A stretch of DNA of 64,000 nt from the NCBI RefSeq assembly GCF_003337375.1, contig NZ_QPJD01000001.1:248001-312000 (forward strand), written 5' to 3'. Below the pieces are notes generated by a model. It had not been told where the DNA came from. It did no database searches and was given only the letters and a program-made list of their open reading frames with translations. The number at the start of each line of letters is the position of its first letter. The stretch's first letter is position 1. This stretch comes from Paenibacillus prosopidis (GTDB lineage: Bacteria; Bacillota; Bacilli; Paenibacillales; Paenibacillaceae). Both the position numbers and the translations under genes were made by a program. Of the stretch, positions 55,484-64,000 are shown piece by piece.

Positions 55484-55514
55484 CTTCCGAACGCTCGGAG
55501 GTCGTCTTTTTTTT
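55479..55514 (+). terminator. Hairpin terminator after binding protein 1
   Basis: GATGACTTCCGA pairs with TCGGAGGTCGTC over ACGC, and a T9 run follows. Lying between the binding-protein and permease genes, it could give partial read-through. Confidence 0.85.
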
Positions 55515-55706
55515 TGTTCCTAACGCCCGATTCGGGAAACGGTCACTCCGTTTCAAGCTGTCCATCTTCATTTCCTTGTTATCGTACATCATTTCCGTTA
55601 ATGAACATTGATGCGAGGGAGGCTTCTCCGATACATTGATGGAGCGACGGAACGTCAGGCCTTTGGGTCCGGCCACGGTAAATTTTCATAAGGAAGGGAT
55701 GACGGA

Positions 55707-56642
55707 ATGGCAGCTCATGCGCAAAACAAGGCTGTAGACACAAGTCCACTATGGAAGCACGTTAGAAAGGAATGGAAGCTGTATTCGTTCCTGATCCTGC
55801 CCGTAATTTACTTCATCATTTTCAAGTATACGCCGATGCTCGGGAACATTATCGCTTTCCGGAAGTATAGAGGCGGAACAAATTTCTTCGGGTCGGAATG
55901 GGTCGGGTTTACGTACTTCGAGATGTTTATGAAGGATCCTACGTTCTGGAGAGCCTTCTTCAATGATCTAACCTTAAGCGTAAGCTATCTCGTGATCAAG
56001 TTTCCGATCACCTTGCTGTTCGCGCTGCTGCTGAACGAATTGCGACGGGTCAAGTGGAAGAAGTTTGTGCAAACGGTTTCTTACCTTCCCCATTTTATTT
56101 CCATGGTTATTGTGGCGGGCATGATTAAGGAGATCGTTTCCATGACGGGACCGCTCAACAGCATCTTGGCCTGGATGGGACTCGAGAAGATATCGTTTAT
56201 TTCCTTGCCGGAATGGTTTCCGACGCTTTACGTCACCTCGGGTATCTGGCAAAGCCTCGGCTGGGGAACGATTCTATATTTGGCGGCGATGACAGCCATC
56301 GATCCGGCGCTCTACGAAGCGGCGAAGATGGACGGCGCGAACCGGTTCCGGCTCGCGATGCATGTCACGATTCCCGGCATTCTGCCGACGGTCATGGTGC
56401 TCCTGATCCTCGATATCGGCAGCATCTTAGGCTCGAATTTTGAGAAAATCCTGCTTTTATACAATCCTCTGACTTATGAGACGGCGGACGTTATCTCTAC
56501 CTACGTCTACCGGATGGGTATCACAGGCAGCAACTTCAGCTACGCGACGGCGGTAGGCCTGTTCGAAGGCATCATCGGACTTATTCTGGTGACGATCGCG
56601 AACGAAGTTTCGAAGAGAACGACGAAATCCAGCTTATGGTAG
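55707..56642 (+). CDS. LplB-type ABC sugar permease
   Basis: A 311-residue permease with six spans. It opens with WKLYSFLILPVIYFIIFKYTPMLGNIIAFRKY (read in this order), the LplB-family start, and has the coupling motif EAAKMDGANRFRLAMHVTIPGI. AAGGAAGGGATGACGG precedes the ATG at 55707. It pairs with the next gene to form the membrane pore; no ATPase gene is in the locus, so a shared MsmX-like ATPase encoded elsewhere is expected. Confidence 0.92.
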   Translation: MAAHAQNKAVDTSPLWKHVRKEWKLYSFLILPVIYFIIFKYTPMLGNIIAFRKYRGGTNFFGSEWVGFTYFEMFMKDPTFWRAFFNDLTLSVSYLVIKFPITLLFALLLNELRRVKWKKFVQTVSYLPHFISMVIVAGMIKEIVSMTGPLNSILAWMGLEKISFISLPEWFPTLYVTSGIWQSLGWGTILYLAAMTAIDPALYEAAKMDGANRFRLAMHVTIPGILPTVMVLLILDIGSILGSNFEKILLLYNPLTYETADVISTYVYRMGITGSNFSYATAVGLFEGIIGLILVTIANEVSKRTTKSSLW

Positions 56643-56658
56643 AAAGGAGCCCATCGAA

Positions 56659-57531
56659 ATGAATCGAACCTCGTCCTTTAACGCTTTTACGATTGTAAAC
56701 GGTTTATTCATGATTCTGGTCGTCTTGTTCACCTTATATCCGTTTGTCTATCTCGTGGCGCAGTCTTTCAGCTCCGAGGCCGCCATCTATGCCGGCAAGG
56801 TGACCATCTTTCCGGTCGAATTTACGACCAAGACCTATGAAGTCATCTTGAGCAAGCCTGATTTCTTTCGTTATTACTGGAATACGATCGTTTATTCCGT
56901 GGTAGGCACGTTCATCGCGGTGGCCGCGACGGCCGTCATGTCCTATCCGCTTTCAAAAGAGAGGCTGCGCCTCAATAAATTTTTTATCCCGTTTGTGCTG
57001 TTTACGATGTATTTCGGCGGCGGTCTCATTCCGAACTATATTCTGATCGCGAAGACACTCGGCATGAGAGATACAATCTGGGCGATCGTCATCCCGGGCG
57101 CGATCAGCGCCTTCAATGTCATCCTGATGAAGACGTTCTTCGCCGGTCTGCCGAACGAATTGGAAGAAGCGGGACGCGTCGACGGTCTGGGCGTGTTCGG
57201 GATTTTCACGAGAATCATTCTTCCTCTATCGAAGCCGATCCTGGTCACGATTATGTTGTTCGTCATGGTCGGCATGTGGAATAACTGGTTCGGACCTTCG
57301 CTCTTCTTGCAGACGAAGGAGAAGTGGCCGGTCGCCTTGTATTTGAAGCAAATTATCGACAACGCGGTCAGTCCGACCGAAATCGGGGCTACGTCCGAAC
57401 AGACCAGCCAAATCGCGGCAAGCGTCAAATCGACGGCTATGGTGCTTACCTCGCTGCCCATTATCTGCCTATATCCCTTCGTGCAGAGGTATTTCGTGCA
57501 AGGGATGATGATCGGAGCAGTCAAGGGGTAA
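56659..57531 (+). CDS. LplC-type ABC sugar permease
   Basis: A 290-residue permease with six spans: TLYPFVYLVAQSFSSEAAIY near the start, MYFGGGLIPNYILIAKTLGMRDT in the middle and the coupling motif ELEEAGRVDGLGVFGIFTRIILPLSKPIL; the end YPFVQRYFVQGMMIGAVKG is the LplC/CUT1 signature. GAAAGGAG precedes the ATG. It follows the LplB gene by 16 bases. Confidence 0.93.
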   Translation: MNRTSSFNAFTIVNGLFMILVVLFTLYPFVYLVAQSFSSEAAIYAGKVTIFPVEFTTKTYEVILSKPDFFRYYWNTIVYSVVGTFIAVAATAVMSYPLSKERLRLNKFFIPFVLFTMYFGGGLIPNYILIAKTLGMRDTIWAIVIPGAISAFNVILMKTFFAGLPNELEEAGRVDGLGVFGIFTRIILPLSKPILVTIMLFVMVGMWNNWFGPSLFLQTKEKWPVALYLKQIIDNAVSPTEIGATSEQTSQIAASVKSTAMVLTSLPIICLYPFVQRYFVQGMMIGAVKG

Positions 57532-57618
57532 GTAATCGTTGTAATCGATATAACCGGAAGGGCTACGGCGTTTCCGTTATATAAAAATCGCAGGAACCAA
57601 ATAAAGGGAGGCAGCGGT

Positions 57619-59289
57619 ATGAAGAAATTCAGTAAGGCGGCATTCATGATGATGCTGGCATTGATGCTTGTGTTTGTGGCAGCGTGTTCGTCTAATAACG
57701 AAGGCGCTTTGGGTAACGAAACGCCCGCATCGGGCAAGTCAGGCACGAACGGCGAGAAGGCAGCGGAGGATTACGCTTTCGGGGAGGATCAGACCTTCCA
57801 CTCGAACGAGCCGGTATCCTACTCCATGATGTACAGCGACCATGAGAATTATCCGACGAAAGAGGACTGGAGACTTTGGAGCGCCATTAAAGAAAAAACG
57901 AATGTGAGCTTCGACCTGTCCATCACGGCAAGATCGGAATACGAGAATCAAAAATCTCTGCTGGTGAACAGCGGCGACGCCCCTTATATCATTCCTAAAA
58001 CGTACGATGAATCCGCATTCGTGGCGTCCGGTCAAATCGTCCCTGTCAGCGATTGGGTGCAGTACATGCCGAACTACATGAAGGCCGTCAAGGATTGGGG
58101 AATGGAAGAGGATCTGAAGGCCAAGATGAAGAACGACGGCAAATATTACGTCCTTCCGGGCATGTGGGAGATCGCCGGCGGCGGTTATTCCTATATCATC
58201 CGCAAGGATGTGTTTGAAGCGGCGGGAGTGGACGTCGAGGGCCAACAAGGGAACTGGACGTACGAGGAATTCTCTGCAGCGATGAAGAAGGTGAAAGAGC
58301 ATACGGGCGCGGAATACGTGTTCTCCGATCAGTTCAAGGGAGACTCGGCTTTGAACATTGCCGCCGTTCAATATGGCGTCACCGGCGGATGGGGACTGTC
58401 TAACGGCTTGGTCTTCGACCATGAGAAGCAGCAGTTCACTTTTGCCGATGCGTCGGATGACTTCAAGAACTATCTTGGTTATTTCAATAAGTTGATTACC
58501 GATGGCATTATGGATCCGGAATCCTTCACGCAGGAAGACGATGCGGCAAAAGCCAAGTTCTTCAAAGGCGATACCTACGTGATTAGCGGAATCTATCAGG
58601 TATTGGCCGATTTCAAGAGCAAAATGCAGGATCCGAAAGCCGAATTGTATATGATCACGCAGCCCGGCGGACCAAAAGGAATGCTTCGGGTCGAGACTTC
58701 CCGTCTCGAGAACGGGATCATGATCAGCCAGAACGCGCTTGACGATCTAGGAGAAGAAGGCTTTATCAAGATGCTTCGTTTCGTCGACTGGCTCTGGTAT
58801 TCCAATGAAGGTCAAACGCTCAGCTTGTGGGGCGTAGAAGGTGAAACGTATGATCTGGATGCAGAAGGAAATATCTTGCTCAAACCGGATATCTATTACA
58901 ACGGGATGAACGAAGGCGCAGCGAAGCAGCTGAACGTAGATTACGGCTTCGCGGGCGGGGTGTTCGCGTACGGGGGCTCTGCAAAGCTGAGATTGTCCAA
59001 GATGACCGAAGGAGAGAAGGATTTCGTGAACCGCGTCCAGTCGACACGGGAGCAGCGTAAGCTGGCGCCGCCGATTATGGGTTCACCGGAGGAAAGCGAA
59101 CAGATGAATCTCATTTCGACACCGCTTATGGATTACGTGAAAACGATGACGTTAAAATTTATTACCGGGCAAGAAAGCTTTGATAAGTGGGACAGCTATA
59201 AGGCTCAGGTCGAAGCGAACGGCAGCACTCGGTATACGGACATGGCCAATGATATTTTCGGGAAGACCAAGAGCTTGCTGGGCTATTAA
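57619..59289 (+). CDS. Extracellular solute-binding lipoprotein 2 (LplA-like)
   Basis: A 556-residue lipoprotein: lipobox FVAAC (Cys near 23), Gly/Ser/Asn linker, then a binding-protein fold with VSYSMMYSDHENYP, LWSAIKEKTNVSFD, LLVNSGDAPYIIPKTYD, FLRFVDWLWYSNEGQTLSLWG-like segment (KMLRFVDWLWYSNEG) and GVEGETYDLDAEGNI. AAGGGAGG lies before the ATG. It resembles binding protein 1 only in overall family. A second binding protein for one permease pair suggests two related ligands. A strong terminator follows. Confidence 0.88.
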   Translation: MKKFSKAAFMMMLALMLVFVAACSSNNEGALGNETPASGKSGTNGEKAAEDYAFGEDQTFHSNEPVSYSMMYSDHENYPTKEDWRLWSAIKEKTNVSFDLSITARSEYENQKSLLVNSGDAPYIIPKTYDESAFVASGQIVPVSDWVQYMPNYMKAVKDWGMEEDLKAKMKNDGKYYVLPGMWEIAGGGYSYIIRKDVFEAAGVDVEGQQGNWTYEEFSAAMKKVKEHTGAEYVFSDQFKGDSALNIAAVQYGVTGGWGLSNGLVFDHEKQQFTFADASDDFKNYLGYFNKLITDGIMDPESFTQEDDAAKAKFFKGDTYVISGIYQVLADFKSKMQDPKAELYMITQPGGPKGMLRVETSRLENGIMISQNALDDLGEEGFIKMLRFVDWLWYSNEGQTLSLWGVEGETYDLDAEGNILLKPDIYYNGMNEGAAKQLNVDYGFAGGVFAYGGSAKLRLSKMTEGEKDFVNRVQSTREQRKLAPPIMGSPEESEQMNLISTPLMDYVKTMTLKFITGQESFDKWDSYKAQVEANGSTRYTDMANDIFGKTKSLLGY

Positions 59290-59295
59290 GGTTTA

Positions 59296-59346
59296 AAAAA
59301 GGGGCTAGGTGCGGTCTTCCAAAGGAGGATGCACCTAGCCTTTTCC
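59296..59346 (+). terminator. Terminator after binding protein 2
   Basis: AAAAGGGGCTAGGTGC pairs with GCACCTAGCCTTTT over an 18-base loop; the 3' arm carries the T run. Confidence 0.88.
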
Positions 59347-59347
59347 A

Positions 59348-59416
59348 GAATATATGAATGATGAAGTCATCACGAAACGGGCGGATGCCGCCTAAGATCG
59401 GCACAGCCGTTTACGC
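59348..59416 (+). ncRNA. Repeated RNA element, copy 3 (leader of GH2 gene)
   Basis: The second hairpin is intact: AAACGG (59375-59380) with CCGTTT (59407-59412), inner TGCCG (59386-59390) with CGGCA (59399-59403), ending TTTACGCTTG. The first hairpin is reduced to TGATGA/TCATCA (59359-59372) after AATATATGAA. AAGGA follows at once, as TAGGAG does in the yerC copy. It lies between the terminator and the GH2 start. Confidence 0.6.
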
Positions 59417-59459
59417 TTGAAGGAATATCCCAATATCTGTGAAAGCGAGTGGTTCGACC

Positions 59460-62400
59460 ATGAATACGAAAATCCTTTTTAACGACGGTTGGGAATTTGC
59501 CAAAAGCGGTCTGGACGTTACGGATCATGCCGGGCTGAGCTTCGAACCGGTAGATCTCCCCCATGATTGGTTGATCTACAATACATTGGCGCTTTACGAG
59601 AACAGTATCGGCTGGTACCGCAAGAAATTAATCCAGTCACGGCTTGGCGGGCAGATGCTGTTATGCTTCGACGGCGTGTACATGGATTCTTCCGTATACG
59701 TAAACGGCCAGCTTGTTGGCGAATGGAAATACGGATATTCTTCCTTTGAGCATGAGATCACGGACGCAGTTATCGAAGGGGAAAATGAAATCGTCGTGAA
59801 AGTCGTGCACCAGAGTCCGAACAGCCGTTGGTATTCGGGAGCAGGCATCTATCGGAACGTCTGGCTGAAGGAACGGGACAGAAATCACATTCTCACAGAC
59901 GGCGTGTATGTCACAACCAGGCAGCAGGGTGAGAGCTGGATGGTGGAAGTCGACACAGCCGTACAAATCGAAGAAGACGTACTTATTTCGCATCATATCC
60001 TATATCAGGACCAGACGGTCGCTGCCGCTTCGGAGCGGGTAACAGCAGGACGCGGGTCGATCACGACAACCCGCCAGACATTAACCGTAGATCATCCCTT
60101 GTTATGGAGCACGGACGAGCCGATTCTGTACCGGATCGTCACGCGAATGCAGCGGGAGACGAGCGAACCGTCCGAGGGACAGCGCTGTGAAGAACTGGAG
60201 ACGATCACGCTGCCTCTGGGCTTCCGGAGCATTGCTCTCGACCCGGAGCAGGGGTTTCTGTTGAACGGGAAGAAGCTGAAATTGAACGGCGTTTGCGAGC
60301 ATCATGACTTAGGTGCTCTAGGGGCGGCGTTTAATGTCCAGGCGCTGCGAAGAAGATTCGTGATGCTGAAGGAAATGGGCGTCAACGCTATCCGCACGGC
60401 GCATAATATGCCGGCTCCGGAGCTCATGCATTTGGCGGACGAGCTCGGACTGCTCGTTGTTTCGGAGGCGTTCGACATGTGGGAAAGATCCAAGACGACT
60501 TATGATTACGCGAGATTTTTCAAAGATTGGGCGTATCGCGACGTGAAAAGCTGGGTGCTGCGGGACCGGAATCATCCGAGCCTGATCATGTGGAGCATCG
60601 GGAACGAGATTTACGACACGCATGCGGATGAGCGGGGGCAGGAAGTCACCAGAATGCTTCTCGACTATGTATTGGAATTCGATCCGAAGCAGAATGCGCG
60701 GATTACGATCGGGTCGAACTACATGCCGTGGGAGAATGCGCAGAAATGCGCCGATATCGTGAAAGTTGCCGGCTACAATTACGCGGAGAAATATTACGAT
60801 AAGCATCACGAAGAGCATCCGGATTGGATCATTTACGGCAGCGAAACCGCTTCGGTCGTCCAGAGCAGAGGGATCTATCATTTCCCGTTCGAGAAATCGA
60901 TTCTTGCCGACGATGACGAGCAGTGCTCCGCCCTCGGGAACAGCTCGACAAGCTGGGGGGCCAAGTCGGCTGAAGCCTGTATTTTGGCTGAGCGGGATAC
61001 GCCGTTCTCCCTGGGTCAATTCCTGTGGACCGGCTTCGACTATATCGGGGAACCGACGCCGTACCATACGAAGAATTCGTATTTCGGTCAGATCGATACG
61101 GCTACGTTCAAGAAAGATTCCTATTACATCTACCAGGCCGCTTGGACCGATTATCGCACGAATCCGATGGTGCATGTCTTCCCGTACTGGGATTTCAATG
61201 ACGGGCAAATCATCGACGTTCGCATATGCTCAAACGCTCCTAAGATCGAGCTGCAGTTCAATGGGACGACGATCGGAACGCACGAAATCGATCACGAGCA
61301 TGGATCGCAGCTTGTTGGCTGGTGGAAGGTGCCTTATGCGGAAGGGGAAATCAAGGCCATCGCTTACGACGAAACAGGCAAAGTCATAGCGACCGATGTT
61401 CGAAGCTCCTTCGGGGATGCGCACCGAATTCGTCTCCAAGCAGATAAAGAGGTTCTTACGGCGAACGGTACGGATTTGATTTTCGTCGAAATCGGTATGT
61501 TGGACGCCCAGGGTCATCCGGTAGAAAACGCGAACAACCGCGTGCAAGTCAAGGTGACGGGGGCAGGCCGATTGCTTGGGCTAGATAACGGCGACAGCAC
61601 GGATTTCGATCCGTACAAGGGAATAAGCAGAAGATTGTTCAGCGGTAAGTTGATGGCGATTATCGGTGCGACCCTGGAGCCGGGTAAAATCAAAATCGAA
61701 GTATCCTCCGAGGGCATGCGAACCGAGGCGGCGGAATTCGAGTCGCATCCTGCGAAAGACGGAGTTCCGGAAGGGATTTCAGCGAACTCGAGAAATCAAG
61801 AGCTGCCGTGCGTGACAGGGGGCTGCGATGAAGTTCCGCTTCGTAAGATCGAAATCGTCAGCGACTCGGGACAAGACTTTAGTGAATCCGCCAAGGAAAT
61901 TACCGTTCGTGCCCTATTATGGCCTGAAAACACCACGTATCGAGACGTCGAGTGGCGCGCCGTAACGGACGAAGGAATCGAATCGAATATCGCGAAGGTC
62001 GAAGCGAACGGGCTAGAGGCGAAGATCGCAGCCATCGGAGACGGTGCATTTCGTCTGCGCTGCACGAGCAAGAACGGCACGGACAAGACGAAGCTCATCT
62101 CCCAATTGGAGTTTAAGGCAACAGGTCTGGGAACGGCCTACAAGGATCCTTATGGATTTATTTCGGCTGGACTTTACGATTACAGCAAAGGCGATGTCGG
62201 AAACGGCAACGAGAGAGGTATAGCGACCAGCAGAGACGGAGAAACGCACGTAGGCTTCCGCGATATCGACTTCGGTCCATATGGCTCCGGCACCATTACG
62301 ATACCGGTTTTCGCCTTATCCAGCGAAGAATATGCGATGCAAATTTGGGAAGGGATGCCCGGCGAGAAGGACAGCTCCTTAGTGGCGGACGTGATTTATC

Positions 62401-62903
62401 AGAAGCCGTCCAAGTGGAACGTGTATCAAGAAGAAACGTATCGCCTGACCAAGAGACTTCGCGGAATTACTTCGATATGCTTCGTGCTTCGTCAGAAGGT
62501 GCACATCAAAGGATTTTCCTTTGAACGACAGAATCGGGCTTTCGAACAAAACTCGGCGGCTTCCTGCGACCGGATTTATGGGGATACATTTAGCGTCGCG
62601 GACGAACGCGTGGAAGGCATCGGCAATAACGTCTCCCTTGAATTTACGCATATGGATTTTACCGGAGAAGGCGCTTCGAAGCTTGTCGTGAACGGGAGAT
62701 CGCCGATCGACAAGAATACGATCCATATCCGATTTGCTGGCGAGAACGGCGAAAGCAATCAACTCGTGGAATTTGAGAAATCCGATGGATACGAAGAACG
62801 GGTGTTTGAATTGGAACAGGTAACGGGGATACAGAAAGTGACATTCATCTTCCTGCCGGGCAGCAACTTCGACTTCGACTGGTTCCGCTTTATGCGGGGA
62901 TAA
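59460..62903 (+). CDS. Large GH2-family glycosidase (beta-galactosidase-like)
   Basis: A 1147-residue enzyme without a signal peptide. Domains: sugar-binding jelly roll (about 1-140, FNDGWEFAKSG, DLPHDWLI, GWYRKKL), Ig-like domain, catalytic barrel (about 260-560: GVCEHHDLGALGAAFN, MGVNAIRTAHNMPAPE, acid/base Glu383 in MWSIGNEIYDTHADERG, nucleophile Glu462 in IYGSETAS), a DUF4982-like and Ig-like region, then a C-terminal part with two CBM6-like beta modules (about 905-1010 and 1030-1147). ATG 59460 gives the normal GH2 N-terminus; GTG 59439 is also in frame. It probably degrades the oligosaccharide imported by the preceding transporter (inference). Confidence 0.88.
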   Translation: MNTKILFNDGWEFAKSGLDVTDHAGLSFEPVDLPHDWLIYNTLALYENSIGWYRKKLIQSRLGGQMLLCFDGVYMDSSVYVNGQLVGEWKYGYSSFEHEITDAVIEGENEIVVKVVHQSPNSRWYSGAGIYRNVWLKERDRNHILTDGVYVTTRQQGESWMVEVDTAVQIEEDVLISHHILYQDQTVAAASERVTAGRGSITTTRQTLTVDHPLLWSTDEPILYRIVTRMQRETSEPSEGQRCEELETITLPLGFRSIALDPEQGFLLNGKKLKLNGVCEHHDLGALGAAFNVQALRRRFVMLKEMGVNAIRTAHNMPAPELMHLADELGLLVVSEAFDMWERSKTTYDYARFFKDWAYRDVKSWVLRDRNHPSLIMWSIGNEIYDTHADERGQEVTRMLLDYVLEFDPKQNARITIGSNYMPWENAQKCADIVKVAGYNYAEKYYDKHHEEHPDWIIYGSETASVVQSRGIYHFPFEKSILADDDEQCSALGNSSTSWGAKSAEACILAERDTPFSLGQFLWTGFDYIGEPTPYHTKNSYFGQIDTATFKKDSYYIYQAAWTDYRTNPMVHVFPYWDFNDGQIIDVRICSNAPKIELQFNGTTIGTHEIDHEHGSQLVGWWKVPYAEGEIKAIAYDETGKVIATDVRSSFGDAHRIRLQADKEVLTANGTDLIFVEIGMLDAQGHPVENANNRVQVKVTGAGRLLGLDNGDSTDFDPYKGISRRLFSGKLMAIIGATLEPGKIKIEVSSEGMRTEAAEFESHPAKDGVPEGISANSRNQELPCVTGGCDEVPLRKIEIVSDSGQDFSESAKEITVRALLWPENTTYRDVEWRAVTDEGIESNIAKVEANGLEAKIAAIGDGAFRLRCTSKNGTDKTKLISQLEFKATGLGTAYKDPYGFISAGLYDYSKGDVGNGNERGIATSRDGETHVGFRDIDFGPYGSGTITIPVFALSSEEYAMQIWEGMPGEKDSSLVADVIYQKPSKWNVYQEETYRLTKRLRGITSICFVLRQKVHIKGFSFERQNRAFEQNSAASCDRIYGDTFSVADERVEGIGNNVSLEFTHMDFTGEGASKLVVNGRSPIDKNTIHIRFAGENGESNQLVEFEKSDGYEERVFELEQVTGIQKVTFIFLPGSNFDFDWFRFMRG

Positions 62904-63011
62904 GCAGGAAGAGACCGCCCGTAATTTGTTGAAGTAAACGTGGATGTTCATGTCAAAAGCAGCCGATTGCGGATGCTTATGACATGGGGTTGCGCCGTGA
63001 ATCTTAAGTTG

Positions 63012-63043
63012 AGGGTATCGGTCATTGACCGGTGCCTTTTTTA
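63012..63043 (+). terminator. Terminator after the GH2 gene
   Basis: GGTATCGGTCA pairs with TGACCGGTGCC around T-rich loop bases, followed by TTTTTTAT. Confidence 0.82.
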
Positions 63044-63136
63044 TTTAGGAAATCCGATTGACGGCACCGGTATACTATTGACAAAATTGACGAGCATCCG
63101 GAATAAAATAGAGCAAAAGCCTAAAGGATGATTCAG

Positions 63137-64000
63137 ATGAGCCCGGGTTACGGCATGTATCAGCAGCAAACGGCCAAAATGCGCATGACGCCGCAATTTC
63201 GGCAGGCGATCAAGATTCTTCAGCTCCCGACCCCGGATTTACTCGAATGCATCCGGCAGGAGCTTCAGGAAAATCCGATGCTGGATCCCTCAGGGACCGA
63301 TTGGGGTGCCTATGCGGAATATGACAAGCGGCAGCTAAGGCAACCGCCTGAACCCGGAGCCGGCCCGATCGGCCCGTATAATTCCGATTATGATCCGCTT
63401 CATCAAGCGGTATGGAAGGACGCCTCCCTGGAGAAGCACCTTAAGGAGCAATTGAATGTGCTGACCGGCATTCCGCGCTCTGTCCGGCAAATCATCGCGT
63501 ACATGATCGGAAATCTGGACGGGAACGGGTATATGGAGCTGTCGTTAGCAGAAATCGCCGATGCGCTAGAGGTCGATAGCTGCGAGGCAGAGCAAGCGCT
63601 CGACATCTTGAAGGGCTTTGAGCCTGCCGGTGTCGGGGCGAGAGATTTAAAGGAATGCCTGATCATTCAGGCGAATCGCCTGCCGGCTTGTCCGCCGCTT
63701 GTTCCCGTCCTGATTCGGCATCATCTCGAAGATATCGCGTATCACTCCATTCATCGATTGGCCTCAAGGCTGCAGGCCGCCTCGAGTGAAATGCAGGAGG
63801 CGATCGAGACGCTGAAGGAGCTGAATCCCCGTCCGGGCGCGGCATTCTCTGCAGGCGACATCCCTTATATCGTACCGGACGTCAGAGTCGAGCAGGCGGG
63901 GGAGCGGTTCGTTATCACCGTTCAAAACGCGGCAGCGCCCCGTCTCTCCATTAACGGTCATTATGAACGGCTGCTTAAGGAAGGCGGGGAGCATGACGAG
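63137..64000 (+). CDS. rpoN: RNA polymerase sigma-54 factor, N-terminal part (runs off right edge)
   Basis: The plus strand is open from ATG 63137 to the window end, 288 codons. It begins MYQQQTAKMRMTPQFRQAIKILQLPTPDLLECI-like (region I: TAKMRMTPQF, QAIKILQLP, QELQENPML), then an acidic/Pro linker, and the core-binding region with GNLDGNGYMELSLAEIA and GFEPAGVGARDLKECL. This is sigma-54, which works only with AAA+ activators. AAAGGATGA precedes the ATG. The DNA-binding HTH and RpoN box are outside the window. It is separated from the GH2 gene by a terminator. Confidence 0.93.
   Translation, partial: MSPGYGMYQQQTAKMRMTPQFRQAIKILQLPTPDLLECIRQELQENPMLDPSGTDWGAYAEYDKRQLRQPPEPGAGPIGPYNSDYDPLHQAVWKDASLEKHLKEQLNVLTGIPRSVRQIIAYMIGNLDGNGYMELSLAEIADALEVDSCEAEQALDILKGFEPAGVGARDLKECLIIQANRLPACPPLVPVLIRHHLEDIAYHSIHRLASRLQAASSEMQEAIETLKELNPRPGAAFSAGDIPYIVPDVRVEQAGERFVITVQNAAAPRLSINGHYERLLKEGGEHDE

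Noticed and set aside
59439..59452. cre site before the GH2 gene (TGTGAAAGCG)
   Set aside because: Only the left half fits; the right half GAGTGG departs from the consensus at key positions.
62940..63131. 63-codon ORF between GH2 and rpoN
   Set aside because: No ribosome site and it contains the GH2 terminator hairpin.

Overview
The window reads as a chromosome segment of a Paenibacillus-like member of the Bacillales. The evidence is the full purEKBCSQLFMNHD operon in Bacillus order behind PurR boxes and a guanine riboswitch, AGGAGG-type ribosome binding sites with frequent GTG/TTG starts, YerC, YerB (DUF3048), YqfQ and SleL-type spore proteins, a fused MsrAB, and a sugar-uptake locus of the LplABC type controlled by a membrane-bound AraC regulator. 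Assignment to genus is inference from gene content.

Layout. 1-6401: 5' part of a proline dehydrogenase, a phosphodiester glycosidase with a small membrane partner, a secreted copper-amine-oxidase-N/PKD protein, msrAB, a nitroreductase and the remains of a LysM-GH18 spore hydrolase. 6402-21402: the purine operon with a long controlled leader; it is interrupted between purC and purS by 738 bp of palindromic non-coding DNA. 21422-26440: a 39-residue membrane protein gene, then a tightly packed PhnDEC-like ABC transporter directly joined to selD and mnmH (selenium donor synthesis and tRNA selenouridine formation). 26500-33603: an alpha/beta hydrolase, an AgrC/AgrA-like two-component pair, a carbonic anhydrase-SulP bicarbonate pair, a truncated NDH-2 gene and a beta-propeller phytase. 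33747-36679: DUF3048 lipoprotein, then a Pho-box-preceded DUF47-Pit phosphate uptake pair. 36680-42509: repeat-rich intergenic DNA, a small unknown gene, yqfQ, yerC with a structured leader, cbiX-like, a lipid kinase and rlmCD.

42510-50750 is visibly more AT-rich and looks acquired: a LysM-GMC oxidoreductase flanked by two copies of the rlmCD 3' end plus terminator, a patch of dead gene fragments (TetR and others), a cre site and a 1200-residue GH59-like secreted glycosidase. 50766-64000 returns to the host-like composition: a HAD phosphatase, an AraC sensor-regulator, two solute-binding lipoproteins around one LplB/LplC permease pair, a large GH2 glycosidase, and the start of rpoN at the right edge.

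The most interesting points are (1) a phosphonate-family ABC transporter translationally welded to selD-mnmH, suggesting a selenium-compound importer; (2) a two-hairpin RNA element present three times, with compensating base changes, in one case starting at a promoter's expected start site and ending at the ribosome binding site; (3) a LysM-GMC oxidoreductase fusion sitting between duplicated gene ends; and (4) a large extra folded domain between the guanine aptamer and purE. All family calls come from reading motifs by eye; no database search was run.
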